DNA of 64,000 bases. Source: Celeribacter sp. HF31. Its GTDB lineage: Bacteria; Pseudomonadota; Alphaproteobacteria; Rhodobacterales; Rhodobacteraceae. Below are positions 53,943 through 63,674 of this stretch, in pieces. The DNA is taken from contig NZ_JAATOT010000002.1 in the NCBI RefSeq assembly GCF_011806455.1, positions 124,001 to 188,000 of the forward strand, given 5' to 3'. Below the pieces are notes generated by a model. The model was not told the origin of the DNA and ran no database searches. It saw only the letters and a program-made list of their open reading frames with translations. The translations under genes and the position numbers were made by a program. How positions within the stretch are numbered: position 1 is the first letter of the stretch; every line of letters starts with the position of its first letter.

Positions 53943-54932
53943 TTACGTTCTGGAAAACTCTTCCGCCAGCGCATTGATGTCAATGGGCGTGTAGGCCGGG
54001 CGGCGGGCAATGGCGCGGTCTGCGCGGGCCTGTGCCGCCTCCGACATCTCTCCCAGCCGTGCGATCTCCTGCATCTCCGTGAGATCGCCATTGCAATGCA
54101 GAACCATGTCGCAGCCTGCCGCAAGCGCCGTTTCGCCGCGTTCCAACACGGTGCCCGCAAGCGCGCCCATGGAAATGTCGTCGGTCATCAAAAGCCCGTC
54201 AAAGCCGATCTCGTCGCGGATCACCCGGATCGCTTTCGGGCTTTGCGTGGCGGGTCGTTCAGGGTCGATGGCATCGAGGATGATATGCGCGCTCATCCCC
54301 ATCGACAGATCGCTCAGCGCCTCGAAGGGGGCGAAATCCTCGGCCAGGTCCGCGCGCGAAGCGGTGACGCGTGGCAGGCCCTTATGGCTGTCCACCGTGC
54401 CGCGCCCGTGGCCGGGCAGATGTTTCATCACTGGCGACACGCCGCCTGCGGCCATGCCTTCGACCAAGGCGCGGCCCATGCGAGCCACCATGCCGTGATC
54501 CTCGGAGAAACAGCGGTTTTTCAGGAAAGGATGGGTCTCATCGCGGGCCACATCGAGGCCGGGCACACAGTTCACGTCGATGCCCGCGCGGAACAAATCC
54601 TCGGCCAATAACCGCCCCCTGAGCCACAGAGCGCGGTCGGGGTCCTTTGCTGTCAGGACCTGATCCAAAGGCGGCAGGAATTCACGCCAATGCGGCGCGC
54701 GCATCCGCTGCACCCGGCCGCCCTCTTGGTCGATCAGCACCGGCGCATGCCAGCCAACGGCCTCCCGCAGATCAGAGGTCAGTGCGCGCAGTTGATCGGG
54801 TGTGTCGACATTGCGGGCGAAAAGGATAAAGCCCCAGGGCTGCGCCTCACGGAAAAACGCCGCCTCCGAGGGAGACAGCGTCAGAGTTTCGCACCCGAAA
54901 ATGTAAGCGCCCTGCCCTCGATCCAGTCCCAT
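53943..54932 (-). CDS. nagZ: Beta-N-acetylhexosaminidase NagZ
   Basis: The 329-residue family 3 glycosidase removes GlcNAc from cell-wall muropeptides during recycling. Motifs: LIDQEGGRVQRMR, MKHLPGHGRGTVDSH (catalytic His/Asp loop) and MTDDISMGAL with the catalytic nucleophile Asp. The start ATG 54932 gives MGLDRGQG; the longer frame begins inside the SPOR gene. It is cytoplasmic (no signal peptide). Confidence 0.94.
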   Translation of the reverse strand: MGLDRGQGAYIFGCETLTLSPSEAAFFREAQPWGFILFARNVDTPDQLRALTSDLREAVGWHAPVLIDQEGGRVQRMRAPHWREFLPPLDQVLTAKDPDRALWLRGRLLAEDLFRAGIDVNCVPGLDVARDETHPFLKNRCFSEDHGMVARMGRALVEGMAAGGVSPVMKHLPGHGRGTVDSHKGLPRVTASRADLAEDFAPFEALSDLSMGMSAHIILDAIDPERPATQSPKAIRVIRDEIGFDGLLMTDDISMGALAGTVLERGETALAAGCDMVLHCNGDLTEMQEIARLGEMSEAAQARADRAIARRPAYTPIDINALAEEFSRT

Positions 54933-54936
54933 CGCC

Positions 54937-56184
54937 TTAGCGCTGAACGGTCGGCACACAGGCCGCGTTCATCGCGGTCAAAGCGGCACAGAAGCGGTTG
55001 GCGTCAGACGCATCGGCAAAGCCATAGGCGCGCAGGCGGTAAAAAGATTTACCGCCGCTTTCCGCCTGTTCGATCACGCGGGTTTTGCCCTCCATCAGCT
55101 CTTCGAACCGGCCCGAGAGACGGGTCCATTCGCTGCGCGCGATGTCTTCGGACTGAAACGCGCCGAATTGCACCAGACGCGATCCCGCGGGCACCTCAGA
55201 GGGCGTCATCTCATTCACGCCACCGATCGCAGCCAGAATATCGCCCGCAACCCCATCGAGGCTCGCGGCATCCGTGCGTGTCGTGGAGGTGGTCGCGGAT
55301 TGCGCCAGAGAGGCCAGTCGCACCGGACGCGGTTTCGGGATTGGCGAGATCATCACATCGGTTGTGGCCATGTCTTCCGCCATATCCTCGACAGAGGCGG
55401 CCAGATCCTCGACACTTTGAAGCTCAAGCGGGTCTTCGTTCACCGCGACTTGCTCAAGCGCCTCAGGAGCGGCCTCCAACGCGAAAGCATCATTCGACGG
55501 CTCGTAGGACGACAACACCGGCTGAACCTCCGACATCGGTTGATCTTCATCTGTCAGGCTGGCCGTGGCAGGCGCCAGAACATAGCGATCCGCAGGGGCC
55601 GCCGCAGAGCCATCGGCGGTGACGGAATTGACCGCGAGGCCCTGATGCATCGCAAGTTGGCCGCCCGGATCATCGGGCAAAAGCCGCGCCGAGCCTTCGA
55701 GCGCGCGGATAACCGGCACGCCGGTCACATCGCGCACCATCAGCTTATAGCCCCAAATACCGAGGCCCAGGATCAGCGCCAGAGAGACGAGTGCGCCGCC
55801 GATCTGCGCGGGACCAAGATGCGGACGGGCCGCAGCCTCCGTCTCCGCTGCGCCGTCGGGGGTTCCGAGCGCGTCGTAGACATAGGCGGGTCCCGCCTCG
55901 TAGCTGGCGCGCGGGTCTTGGAACCCCTGTGCCATATGGCTGTAATCTTGCGACGCGGCGCGGTCCGACTGTGGCGGAAAGTGCACATTCTCGTTGGAAA
56001 ACAACCGATCCGCATCCGGCGCGCCGGCCAGCCCGGGGTGGCTGTGACCGCCATAATGGCCCTGCCGCGAGACTTGCGGCTCGGGTCTTTGCCAATGATA
56101 GTCACGGGGATTTTCACGAGAAGTGAAGCCGCGATCCTGCGCCTGCGCATAGGGGGAACCGGGGCCGTTATAAACGTCCTGCAT
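54937..56184 (-). CDS. SPOR-domain membrane protein
   Basis: The 415-residue protein has a hydrophilic Tyr/Gln/Pro-rich N-terminus, one transmembrane helix (about 127-150, IGGALVSLALILGLGIWGYKL), a long acidic periplasmic linker and a C-terminal SPOR domain (about 335-413, RLVQFGAFQSEDIARSEWTRL...FYRLRAYGFADASDANRFCAAL). SPOR domains bind glycan strands stripped of peptides at the division site, so a role in septal wall synthesis is likely. It sits between argS and nagZ. Confidence 0.9.
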   Translation of the reverse strand: MQDVYNGPGSPYAQAQDRGFTSRENPRDYHWQRPEPQVSRQGHYGGHSHPGLAGAPDADRLFSNENVHFPPQSDRAASQDYSHMAQGFQDPRASYEAGPAYVYDALGTPDGAAETEAAARPHLGPAQIGGALVSLALILGLGIWGYKLMVRDVTGVPVIRALEGSARLLPDDPGGQLAMHQGLAVNSVTADGSAAAPADRYVLAPATASLTDEDQPMSEVQPVLSSYEPSNDAFALEAAPEALEQVAVNEDPLELQSVEDLAASVEDMAEDMATTDVMISPIPKPRPVRLASLAQSATTSTTRTDAASLDGVAGDILAAIGGVNEMTPSEVPAGSRLVQFGAFQSEDIARSEWTRLSGRFEELMEGKTRVIEQAESGGKSFYRLRAYGFADASDANRFCAALTAMNAACVPTVQR

Positions 56185-56325
56185 AGTCTTCGCCTCGTTC
56201 TTTTCCCGCTTGTTTTCTGCGGGTTATCGTCTGCTCTTGAGAGGCCGCGTGAGGATCTTTTGCCCTCGTTTCAGATGCGGCCCCTCCCGGGGGTCCCGGT
56301 CAGTTTGGCGCGAAGCTCTTGAAGA

Positions 56326-58044
56326 TCAACGCATTTCTTTCGCCGGGGTTACGCCAAGGATAGCAAGTCCGGCAGAAATCACAACGGCCACGGCACGCGG
56401 AAGTGCAATTTTTGCCGCGGACACGTCTGCATCCTCCTGCAAGAAGCGCAGCGCCTCATTGTCGTTGCCCTTGTTCCAAAGCGCATGGAAGTCGGAGGCC
56501 AGTTCGTAGAGGTAGAACGCAATCCGGTGCGGCTCGTGGCCTTTGGCGGCGATCTCCACCTGACGCGGGAAATCCGCGATCTTGCGCGCCACGGCAATTT
56601 CGGCTGGGTCGTCGAAGCGGGGGCTGTTGGAGAGCGTGATCCCCTGCTCCTCTGCCTTGCGCAGCACGGATGAGACCCGCGCATGGGCGTATTGCACGTA
56701 GAACACCGGGTTGTCTTTCGACTGTTCCAGCACACGCGCGAAATCGAAATCCAGCGGCGCGTCGTTTTTGCGGGTGAGCATGATGAAGCGGGTCACATCC
56801 TTGCCCGCCTGTTCGACCACATCGCGCAGGGTCACAAACGTCCCTGCCCGTTTCGACATTTTGAACGGCTCGCCGTTCTTGAACAGCTTGACCAACTGAA
56901 TGAGCTTGATGTCGCAATCGACCTTGCCATCGGACAGCGCCGAGACAGCCGCCTTCATCCGTTTGACATAGCCGCCATGGTCGGCGCCGAAAACGTCGAT
57001 GATGCCGTCATAGCCGCGCTTCACCTTATCGTAGTGATAGGCGATGTCAGGGGCGAAATAGGTCCATGCGCCGTCGGATTTCTGGATCGGACGGTCGACG
57101 TCGTCGCCATGTTCGGTGGATTTGAACAGCGTCTGCTCACGCGGCTCCCAGTCCTCGGGCAGCTTGCCCTTCGGCGGCTCAAGCGTGCCGCGATAGATCA
57201 GGCCCTTGTCTTTCAGCTCTTGAATCGCCGCTTCGATCAGGCCGGTGTTGTAGAGCGATTTTTCCGAGAAGAACTTGTCCATCTCGACGCCCAAAAGCGC
57301 CAGATCCTCGCGGATCATCGCCATCATCGCATCGGTCGCAAAGACGCGGACATCGGCCAGCCAGACCTCTTCGGGCTGATCCAAAAGGCTGTCGCCATAT
57401 TTCTCTTTCAGAGCCTCGCCCACGGGCACAAGGTAATCGCCCGGGTACAGCCCCTCGGCAATCTCGGGGCTGAGACCATTGGCCTCGCGGTAGCGTTCAA
57501 ACACGGAGCGCGCCAGCACATCGACCTGCGCACCGCCGTCGTTGATGTAATATTCGCGCGTCACGTCATAGCCCGCGAAATCCAACAGAGACGCCAAAGC
57601 ATCGCCAAACACAGCGCCGCGCGTGTGCCCCACATGCATCGGACCGGTCGGGTTGGCGGAGACATATTCGACGTTGATCTTGGCCTTGGCCCCCATGGTC
57701 GAGCGGCCATAGCCCTCGCTGGAGAGCACGGTTTCCACGAGACCGGACCAGACGCTTTCATCGAGACGCAGGTTGATGAACCCCGGCCCTGCCACATCGA
57801 CGGACGTAATCCGCGCGTCAGCCGAGAGTTTCTCCGACAATTTGTCGGCAATGTCGCGCGGCTTCATTTTGGCCGGTTTCGCCAAAACCATCGCGGCATT
57901 GGTCGCCATATCTCCATGCAGCGGATCGCGCGGCGGCTCGACGGCCACATTGGCAAACTCCAGACCTTCGGGCAAAACGCCCTCTTTGGTCAGAGCCTCA
58001 AGGCTGTCGATCACAAGGGCACGGATATCGGCGAACAGGTTCAT
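56326..58044 (-). CDS. argS: Arginyl-tRNA synthetase
   Basis: The 572-residue class I enzyme charges tRNA-Arg. It has the HIGH-type motif HVGH (137-140, in [13 protein letters not shown]) and the KMSK-type motif [10 protein letters not shown], plus the N-terminal Add1 domain and the C-terminal anticodon-binding domain. It heads the argS-SPOR-nagZ-scpA-scpB cluster. Confidence 0.97.
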   Translation of the reverse strand: MNLFADIRALVIDSLEALTKEGVLPEGLEFANVAVEPPRDPLHGDMATNAAMVLAKPAKMKPRDIADKLSEKLSADARITSVDVAGPGFINLRLDESVWSGLVETVLSSEGYGRSTMGAKAKINVEYVSANPTGPMHVGHTRGAVFGDALASLLDFAGYDVTREYYINDGGAQVDVLARSVFERYREANGLSPEIAEGLYPGDYLVPVGEALKEKYGDSLLDQPEEVWLADVRVFATDAMMAMIREDLALLGVEMDKFFSEKSLYNTGLIEAAIQELKDKGLIYRGTLEPPKGKLPEDWEPREQTLFKSTEHGDDVDRPIQKSDGAWTYFAPDIAYHYDKVKRGYDGIIDVFGADHGGYVKRMKAAVSALSDGKVDCDIKLIQLVKLFKNGEPFKMSKRAGTFVTLRDVVEQAGKDVTRFIMLTRKNDAPLDFDFARVLEQSKDNPVFYVQYAHARVSSVLRKAEEQGITLSNSPRFDDPAEIAVARKIADFPRQVEIAAKGHEPHRIAFYLYELASDFHALWNKGNDNEALRFLQEDADVSAAKIALPRAVAVVISAGLAILGVTPAKEMR

Positions 58045-58117
58045 GGTCTCTCTCTTTATAAGTCCAGCGCGGGTTTACCACGCGGGCGCGCCACGTCAAC
58101 GGCTTCAATGGGCGGGG

Positions 58118-60058
58118 TTAGCCGGCCTTTGCGCTTTCCGCCTCCGGCGGCACAAGCGAGACAAGCTTCACCCCCGGCGACATCCGCCCGCGCGCCGTGT
58201 TGACCCGCAACTCTGTGCGCCGCCGCTTCAAGGCCTCACGCGCACTTTCACGCTGGTCCTCGGGCAGGTCCTTGATCGCTGCCTCGGCGCGGCCCGGGAA
58301 CAGAAGCTCGGCATCTTCGGGCAGGAAACGTTTGAACACGCCATCGGTGCCCATCCGCCCCAAAAGCATCGCATTGGGCCGGTCCTCTTTCCACTGATCG
58401 AACCCGTAGTCCTCAGAGAGCGGCGTGACCGACAGTTTCCAGCCCTGCCGCATCAGATCGTCCAGCTCGCCGTAAGTCTTGCCGCCGCCAAAAGGTCGCC
58501 CTCCCAGTTGCGTGGGCAATGCATGGCGTGCACGCTCGCCTTTGACACGGGCCAGTTGCCAGACCTGATCCCGCCCGAATTCCGATCCGAAATCGGTGGC
58601 CACGAGCGTGTTATAGGCGTCATTCTCCGTCGCCGCGATCAGTGTCTCAAAGGACAGCACCTCAAGGCTGTCCTCCGCCGCCTCACCCAGAATATCGCCG
58701 TAAAACACCGGCAGACCCGCCGCCCGCGGGCGCACCAGACGCGCGTGGTTGGGATCGGCGATCAGGACCGGCACCTCTTCGCGCTTCAACGCCTCAGCCA
58801 GCGCCGTGGTGAACCGCGAGCCGCCAAGGATCAACACCCCGGGCTTGCCTGTCGCCGCCAGCCCCAGCGCGCGCGCCATTGGCGCCAGCGTGAAGCCGTG
58901 CAACACCACCGTGACCAGCACCAGCACAAAGGCCAAAGGCCCGACAACGGCACCATCCGTGACCCCATTGGCGGCCAGACGTTCACCAAAGAGACCGGCA
59001 ACGGCCACCAAAACCACGCCGCGCGGGCCGGTCAATGCGATCAACAGTTTCTCATTGCGTGGCAGCCCCGTGCCGATGAGCGAAATCAACACCGTCAAAG
59101 GCCGCGCCACAAAGATCACCAAGGCCACGAACAGACCGGCGCGCCAGGTGAGTTGCCCCAAAGAGGCGAAATCCATCGACGACGCCAAGAGAATGAAGAC
59201 ACCGGAGACCAAGAGGATCGTGGCATGTTCCTTGAAGCGCCGCAGCTCTTCGAAGGACGGCAGATCGGCATTGGCGATGATCAACCCCATGACGGTGACC
59301 GCCAAAAGCCCGCTTTCGTGCAACATCATGTTCGGGAAAGCAAAGGTCGCCAAAAGCGTCGCGAAGAGCACCGGCACCTTCATATATTCCGGCACAAACG
59401 CGCGGCGGAACGTGTAGGAAATCGCGGCGCCTGAGGCGATGCCCACGGCCATGGCGATGGCAATGCCGAGCGCCAATTGCATCACCGCATCGGGAAAGCT
59501 CTCCGCCTCGCGGCCCACAAGCACGAATTCGAACGCCAGAACGGCCGCGAGCGCCCCCACAGGGTCGTTGACGATGGCCTCCCATTGCAACAGGTTCGCG
59601 GGGCGTTTTTGCAATTTGGCCTGACGCAGAAGTGGCGCGATCACCGTTGGCCCGGTCACCACCATGATGCCGCCAAAGACCGCCGAAGCCTCCCAGCCAA
59701 GCCCCGCGCCCCAATGCAGCGCCGCCGACGACAGGAACCACCCCAAAGGCGCCCCGATCAGCACCAGCCGCGTCACGCCTTTGCGTGCGTCGCCCAGTTT
59801 GTGGAGATCGAGTGTCAGCCCGCCTTCGAACAGGATCACCGCAACCGCAAGTGAAATCAAAGGCTGTACCAGCTCGCCGATGTCACGCTGCGGCTCAAGC
59901 ACGCCCAGTGCTGGCCCGACCAAAAGCCCCGCCGCCAGCATCAGCACAATCGCAGGCAGTTTCAGCCGCCACGCGAGCCACTGCGAGCCAACACCCAGCA
60001 CACCCACAAGGGCAAAGGCCTCGACCGGTCCCAGACCCGTCAGTTGTTCTGTGGCCAT
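58118..60058 (-). CDS. Cation:proton antiporter with TrkA-N-like domain
   Basis: The 646-residue protein has about 12 transmembrane helices of the CPA1/NhaP type (ILFEGGLTLDL; NDPVGALAAVLAFEF with the transport Asp) and a cytoplasmic RCK/TrkA_N-like domain (PGVLILGGSRFTTALAEALKREEVPVLIADPN, about 400-430). It exchanges Na+ or K+ for H+ and may be controlled by a bound nucleotide. It lies between argS and dgt, which are usually adjacent in this group. Confidence 0.9.
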   Translation of the reverse strand: MATEQLTGLGPVEAFALVGVLGVGSQWLAWRLKLPAIVLMLAAGLLVGPALGVLEPQRDIGELVQPLISLAVAVILFEGGLTLDLHKLGDARKGVTRLVLIGAPLGWFLSSAALHWGAGLGWEASAVFGGIMVVTGPTVIAPLLRQAKLQKRPANLLQWEAIVNDPVGALAAVLAFEFVLVGREAESFPDAVMQLALGIAIAMAVGIASGAAISYTFRRAFVPEYMKVPVLFATLLATFAFPNMMLHESGLLAVTVMGLIIANADLPSFEELRRFKEHATILLVSGVFILLASSMDFASLGQLTWRAGLFVALVIFVARPLTVLISLIGTGLPRNEKLLIALTGPRGVVLVAVAGLFGERLAANGVTDGAVVGPLAFVLVLVTVVLHGFTLAPMARALGLAATGKPGVLILGGSRFTTALAEALKREEVPVLIADPNHARLVRPRAAGLPVFYGDILGEAAEDSLEVLSFETLIAATENDAYNTLVATDFGSEFGRDQVWQLARVKGERARHALPTQLGGRPFGGGKTYGELDDLMRQGWKLSVTPLSEDYGFDQWKEDRPNAMLLGRMGTDGVFKRFLPEDAELLFPGRAEAAIKDLPEDQRESAREALKRRRTELRVNTARGRMSPGVKLVSLVPPEAESAKAG

Positions 60059-60104
60059 GTCGCCGTTTCCTTTGTGCTTTAAATACTCAACTCACCCTAA
60101 CGCA

Positions 60105-61277
60105 TCAGGCGCAAAGTCGTTCAAATTCCTGAATGGCGAAACGGTCGGTCATGCCCGCGACATAATCAAGCACGATCCGCGCCAGCTCGGTTTCCGACTG
60201 CGCCGCCTCGACCTCGTGGCGCCATTCGGCGGGCAAAAGCTCGGGTTTTTCCGTGAACAGCGGGAAGAGCGTGTTGACCATTTGGGTGACGCGCTTGCGT
60301 TCCTTGACCACCGAAGGGGCGCGATACATCCGTTTGAACAAAAAGGATTTAATCGCTTTGAGGTTTTGGAAGAACGGCTTTGAGAAGCGAATGATCGTCC
60401 GGTCCATATCGCGAATGTCCTGCGCCGTTTCGGGTTTGGCGGCCTCCAACCGGTTGGTGGCGATGGTCAGCACATCCTCGACCATATAGCCGAAAATCCG
60501 CCGCAGAGCCTCGTGATCGCGCCGGTTGCGCTCAAGTCCGGGGTACAGCCGGTCAACTTCTTCGTAGGCCGGTCCCGTCAGAGGCAGTTCCATCAGGTCC
60601 TCGGCGGTGAACAGCCCGGCGCGCAGCCCGTCGTGCAGGTCGTGGTGGTTGTAGGCCACATCATCGGCAATCGCCGCCACCTGCGCCTCGGCGGAGGCAA
60701 AGGTGTGCAGTTCCAGATCGAAGAGATCGTTCACCTCCTTGAGCGCATAGGGCAACGGCGCATCGTCGGGGTGTTTCTTTTTGTCGGCGTTGGGGCCCAC
60801 GATGGGCCCGTTGTGTTTGGCGATGCCCTCAAGGCTCTCCCAGGTCAGGTTCAGCCCATCGAAGGTCGCGTAATGCTTTTCCAGTTTGGTCACGATCCGA
60901 AGCGCCTGCGCGTTGTGATCGAAGCCCCCGTAAGGCTCCATCAACAGCTCAAGCGCATCCTCCCCGGTGTGCCCGAAAGGCGAATGGCCCAGATCATGCG
61001 CCAGAGCGATGGCCTCCGCCAGACCTTCGTTCAGCCCCAAAGCCCCCGCCATGGTGCGCGCCACCTGCGCCACCTCGATCGAATGGGTCAACCGCGTCCG
61101 GTAGTAATCGCCCTCGTGTTCGACGAAGACCTGCGTCTTGTGTTTCAGCCGGCGAAAGGCCGAGGAGTGGATGATCCGGTCGCGGTCGCGTTGAAAGGGC
61201 GAGCGGAATGTCGACAGTTCCTCGGGATAGAGACGGCCCCGCGTCTCATTGGGCTGGCTTGCGTAGGGTTTTAACAT
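60105..61277 (-). CDS. dgt: Deoxyguanosinetriphosphate triphosphohydrolase-like protein
   Basis: The 390-residue HD-domain enzyme hydrolyses dNTPs to nucleoside and triphosphate. It shows RIIHSSAFRRLKHKTQVF, TRLTHSIEVAQVAR, the HD motif AHDLGHSPFGHTGE, and DDVAYNHHDL. ATG 61277 gives the family start MLKPYASQPNETRG. It is divergent from erpA, a frequent pairing in alphaproteobacteria. Substrate preference (dGTP or all dNTPs) is not clear. Confidence 0.92.
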   Translation of the reverse strand: MLKPYASQPNETRGRLYPEELSTFRSPFQRDRDRIIHSSAFRRLKHKTQVFVEHEGDYYRTRLTHSIEVAQVARTMAGALGLNEGLAEAIALAHDLGHSPFGHTGEDALELLMEPYGGFDHNAQALRIVTKLEKHYATFDGLNLTWESLEGIAKHNGPIVGPNADKKKHPDDAPLPYALKEVNDLFDLELHTFASAEAQVAAIADDVAYNHHDLHDGLRAGLFTAEDLMELPLTGPAYEEVDRLYPGLERNRRDHEALRRIFGYMVEDVLTIATNRLEAAKPETAQDIRDMDRTIIRFSKPFFQNLKAIKSFLFKRMYRAPSVVKERKRVTQMVNTLFPLFTEKPELLPAEWRHEVEAAQSETELARIVLDYVAGMTDRFAIQEFERLCA

Positions 61278-61432
61278 CTGTTCTCTTTTCCACAGCGGGG
61301 CTGACAGCACCCCACCTTGTCGCCTGAGTTTTCCACAACTATATTGTGCTCAGAGACCCGCGACAAACAGATGACGTCGCTTTTTCGCAATAAAGGACTG
61401 TTTTTTCAGTCTGAACCCCCGGGATCGACATC

Positions 61433-61765
61433 ATGGCCCTCACCCTGCCCCCGAAAGTGACCTCTCGCGCATATGCGCGTCTGGCGGAAATCAACGCCGC
61501 GACCGGCGAGGACAAGGCGCTGCGTGTGGCGGTCGAGGGCGGCGGCTGTTCGGGGTTTCAATATGACATCACGCTGGACGCGCCTGCCGAAGACGACGTG
61601 GTTCTGGCAGGCGATGGCGGCACGGTGGTGATCGACCCTGTGTCCCTGCCATTTCTCGAAAACGCGACGATCGATTTCACCGAAGAGTTGATCGGCGCAC
61701 GGTTCGTGATCGACAATCCGAACGCGACCTCGGCCTGCGGCTGCGGCGTGTCCTTTTCGATGTAA
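61433..61765 (+). CDS. erpA: Iron-sulphur cluster insertion protein ErpA-type
   Basis: The 110-residue A-type carrier has the three cluster-binding cysteines (C39 in GGCSGFQY, C102 and C104 in ACGCGVSF). These proteins pass Fe-S clusters to enzymes of isoprenoid and energy metabolism. The short length and the dgt-neighbouring position support ErpA over IscA, but the two cannot be fully separated by sequence. Confidence 0.92.
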   Translation: MALTLPPKVTSRAYARLAEINAATGEDKALRVAVEGGGCSGFQYDITLDAPAEDDVVLAGDGGTVVIDPVSLPFLENATIDFTEELIGARFVIDNPNATSACGCGVSFSM

Positions 61766-61795
61766 GAGGCCCGCTCTCTCAAACATCCAAAAGAC

Positions 61796-61818
61796 GGAGG
61801 CCTTTTGGCCTCCTTTTT
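61796..61818 (+). terminator. Terminator of erpA
   Basis: GGAGGCC-TTTT-GGCCTCC is a perfect 7-bp stem and loop, followed by TTTTT. Confidence 0.9.
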
Positions 61819-61980
61819 GACGTCTGCACCTATATTCGCACAGATAAACACTTCGTGATGTTATTTCATGCACACAGCCTTGTGAAGTTTCACGGACTAC
61901 CCGTCCCGCCCGAAAGCACCATATGAGGTGGCAAGAAGAGAGCATTCCTGTCGCTCTCTCACGCAAAAGGACCGATACTC

Positions 61981-62325
61981 ATGACCAAACATTCCGTTAA
62001 AACCGTTCTCGCCGCTGCTGTTGTCACCCTCGCAGGCTCCGCCGCCTTCGCAGGCACCAATTACATCAAACCCGGTTACGCCCAAAACACGAACTCCGGC
62101 GTGACCCTTGAGTTGGTGCGCGCCGACAGCGCCGGTGTGATCTACGCTTACGACGCCCGTGACGGTGTCGAAGGCAAAGTGCTCGGCTCCGCGCCGGTGA
62201 AAGCGGGCGCGAACACCGACGTGCGCATCGACTTTCGCACACCTGCCCTGAAAGATGTGCTGACCGTGCTCTACACCGGCGACACCACCACGCCTGCTGC
62301 GAGTGCCGAAGTGAACGACAACTAA
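61981..62325 (+). CDS. Small exported hypothetical protein
   Basis: The 114-residue protein has a clear signal peptide (MTKHSVKTVLAAAVVTLAGSAAFA-G) and a mature part of ~90 residues with alternating beta-type sequence (VTLELVRADSAGVIYAYDARDGVEGKVLGSAPV). No domain is recognised. A GAGAGC...GCTCTC hairpin lies in its leader and it is followed by a strong terminator, so it appears monocistronic and regulated. Function unknown; a stress-related periplasmic protein is a guess only. Confidence 0.7.
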   Translation: MTKHSVKTVLAAAVVTLAGSAAFAGTNYIKPGYAQNTNSGVTLELVRADSAGVIYAYDARDGVEGKVLGSAPVKAGANTDVRIDFRTPALKDVLTVLYTGDTTTPAASAEVNDN

Positions 62326-62357
62326 GATACGATAGACTGTCCCTCCCACAGTCGAGA

Positions 62358-62390
62358 GAAAGGCTCCCGTTTCGGGGGCCTTTTCTTTCT
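62358..62390. terminator. Bidirectional terminator between the exported and Hint proteins
   Basis: AAGGCTCCCG pairs with CGGGGGCCTT over ten pairs including one wobble, with A and T runs on both sides; it serves both converging genes. Confidence 0.85.
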
Positions 62391-63468
62391 ATTGCCGCGC
62401 GCCGAGAGCAACACGCAGCACATTCTCCGACCGGCGCACTCTGTCATGGCCGCCAGAAAGCGGCTCAAGGTCATAACCACCAGCAAGCGGCGCAAGCCCG
62501 AGACGCCGTCGAAAAGACCCGACCTTTTCAACCGGACAGACATCTTTAAAGACACGAGAGGTGGTGACCGACGGATAGCGGGCCATCAAAAGCAGGCGGT
62601 CCGCGGGCGCGAGCGCGCGAAGCGCCTGCGGCCCCGGGTTGAAACTTTCACTCCAGACGCCTTCCACCTCCAGCAACGCGTGATGGTCCAGCATAAGATG
62701 CACATAGTGCTGTCTCTGCTTCGGACAGCGGGTCACATCTTGCCAGCCAAGGAAGGCTCGCGCAGGCACAAGTCGACTTTCCGCCAGCCTATCCGAACTC
62801 GGCCAGATCATACGGTGTTGCGGGCTGACCCGAATGCCTTTCGAGGCAAACCCAAGGGCCCGACAGGCCTTGGGGCCGAACTGAATCGCGGCCTGTGCCC
62901 CCATGGCAGGAACATGGGACTGGCCCGCCCATATCAGCGGCTGCGCCCCATTCTGTGTCCACACCGGATCACCGGCACGCAGCGCCTCCACCCGGCATGC
63001 GCCCTCTGGCGTGGCAATGCGTTGCCCCGCCGCGAAACAGACATAGAGCGCACTATAGGCAACAGACGGATCGTTACTGTCCTCGGCCATGATTTCATAG
63101 GTGACACCAGGCACAAGCCGATCCGTCGCGGCGATGCCCATGACATCGCCTTCGACCTCAAAGGCATAGACGATAATATCATCGGAGCCGTCTGTCGCGC
63201 CGCCAACCGGCCGCAAAACATAGGAATATTCGTTCTCGGCCTCTGAACCGGCCGCATAGGTCACTCCGCCCAGGGTCATCTCAGAGGCGGTTTGCGACCC
63301 GTCCGCGTCCTCAAAATACCCATCATCATCGGAGACATCGACCACAATGGGCGGGCCGTTGATGGTCAGAAACGTCCCGACATCGTGACTATCGGCCGTG
63401 GCATTTGACGCAAAGGGCGTCCCCGTCACGGACACATTCTGTAAATCCCAGACCGCAACCACAGTCAT
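62389..63468 (-). CDS. Hint_2 domain (intein/hedgehog-like) protein
   Basis: The 359-residue protein has an acidic, Asp/Gly-rich N-terminal region (about 1-150, DVSDDDGYFEDADGSQ) and a Hint_2 domain (about 155-300): start VCFAAGQRIATPEGACRVEALRAGD with the nucleophile-type Cys, GIRVSPQHRMIW, and the roseobacter-type end LMLDHHALLEVEGVWSESFNPG. Hint domains of this kind are common in marine alphaproteobacteria, often on secreted proteins, but splicing is not shown. No signal peptide is seen; the Asp-rich head resembles RTX-type calcium-binding exports. ATG 63468 is preferred to the upstream frame. Confidence 0.82.
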   Translation of the reverse strand: MTVVAVWDLQNVSVTGTPFASNATADSHDVGTFLTINGPPIVVDVSDDDGYFEDADGSQTASEMTLGGVTYAAGSEAENEYSYVLRPVGGATDGSDDIIVYAFEVEGDVMGIAATDRLVPGVTYEIMAEDSNDPSVAYSALYVCFAAGQRIATPEGACRVEALRAGDPVWTQNGAQPLIWAGQSHVPAMGAQAAIQFGPKACRALGFASKGIRVSPQHRMIWPSSDRLAESRLVPARAFLGWQDVTRCPKQRQHYVHLMLDHHALLEVEGVWSESFNPGPQALRALAPADRLLLMARYPSVTTSRVFKDVCPVEKVGSFRRRLGLAPLAGGYDLEPLSGGHDRVRRSENVLRVALGARQ

Positions 63469-63674
63469 AACACACGCGCCCCTTCCGCCAAGACGATCTT
63501 GTTTCGCGCGACCCACACGCGATCCTCGCCCTCTTAGAAACCACAACAAAGTTAAATTGGGCCTAAAGCCGCCCCGACTGTGCAGGAAACCGAAAAGACA
63601 TGTCGCGCGGTCTGTGCCGCGATACAGCAAGACTCAGGCTTGCAATACCTACGCCACCCTGCTCAAACCGGGCC

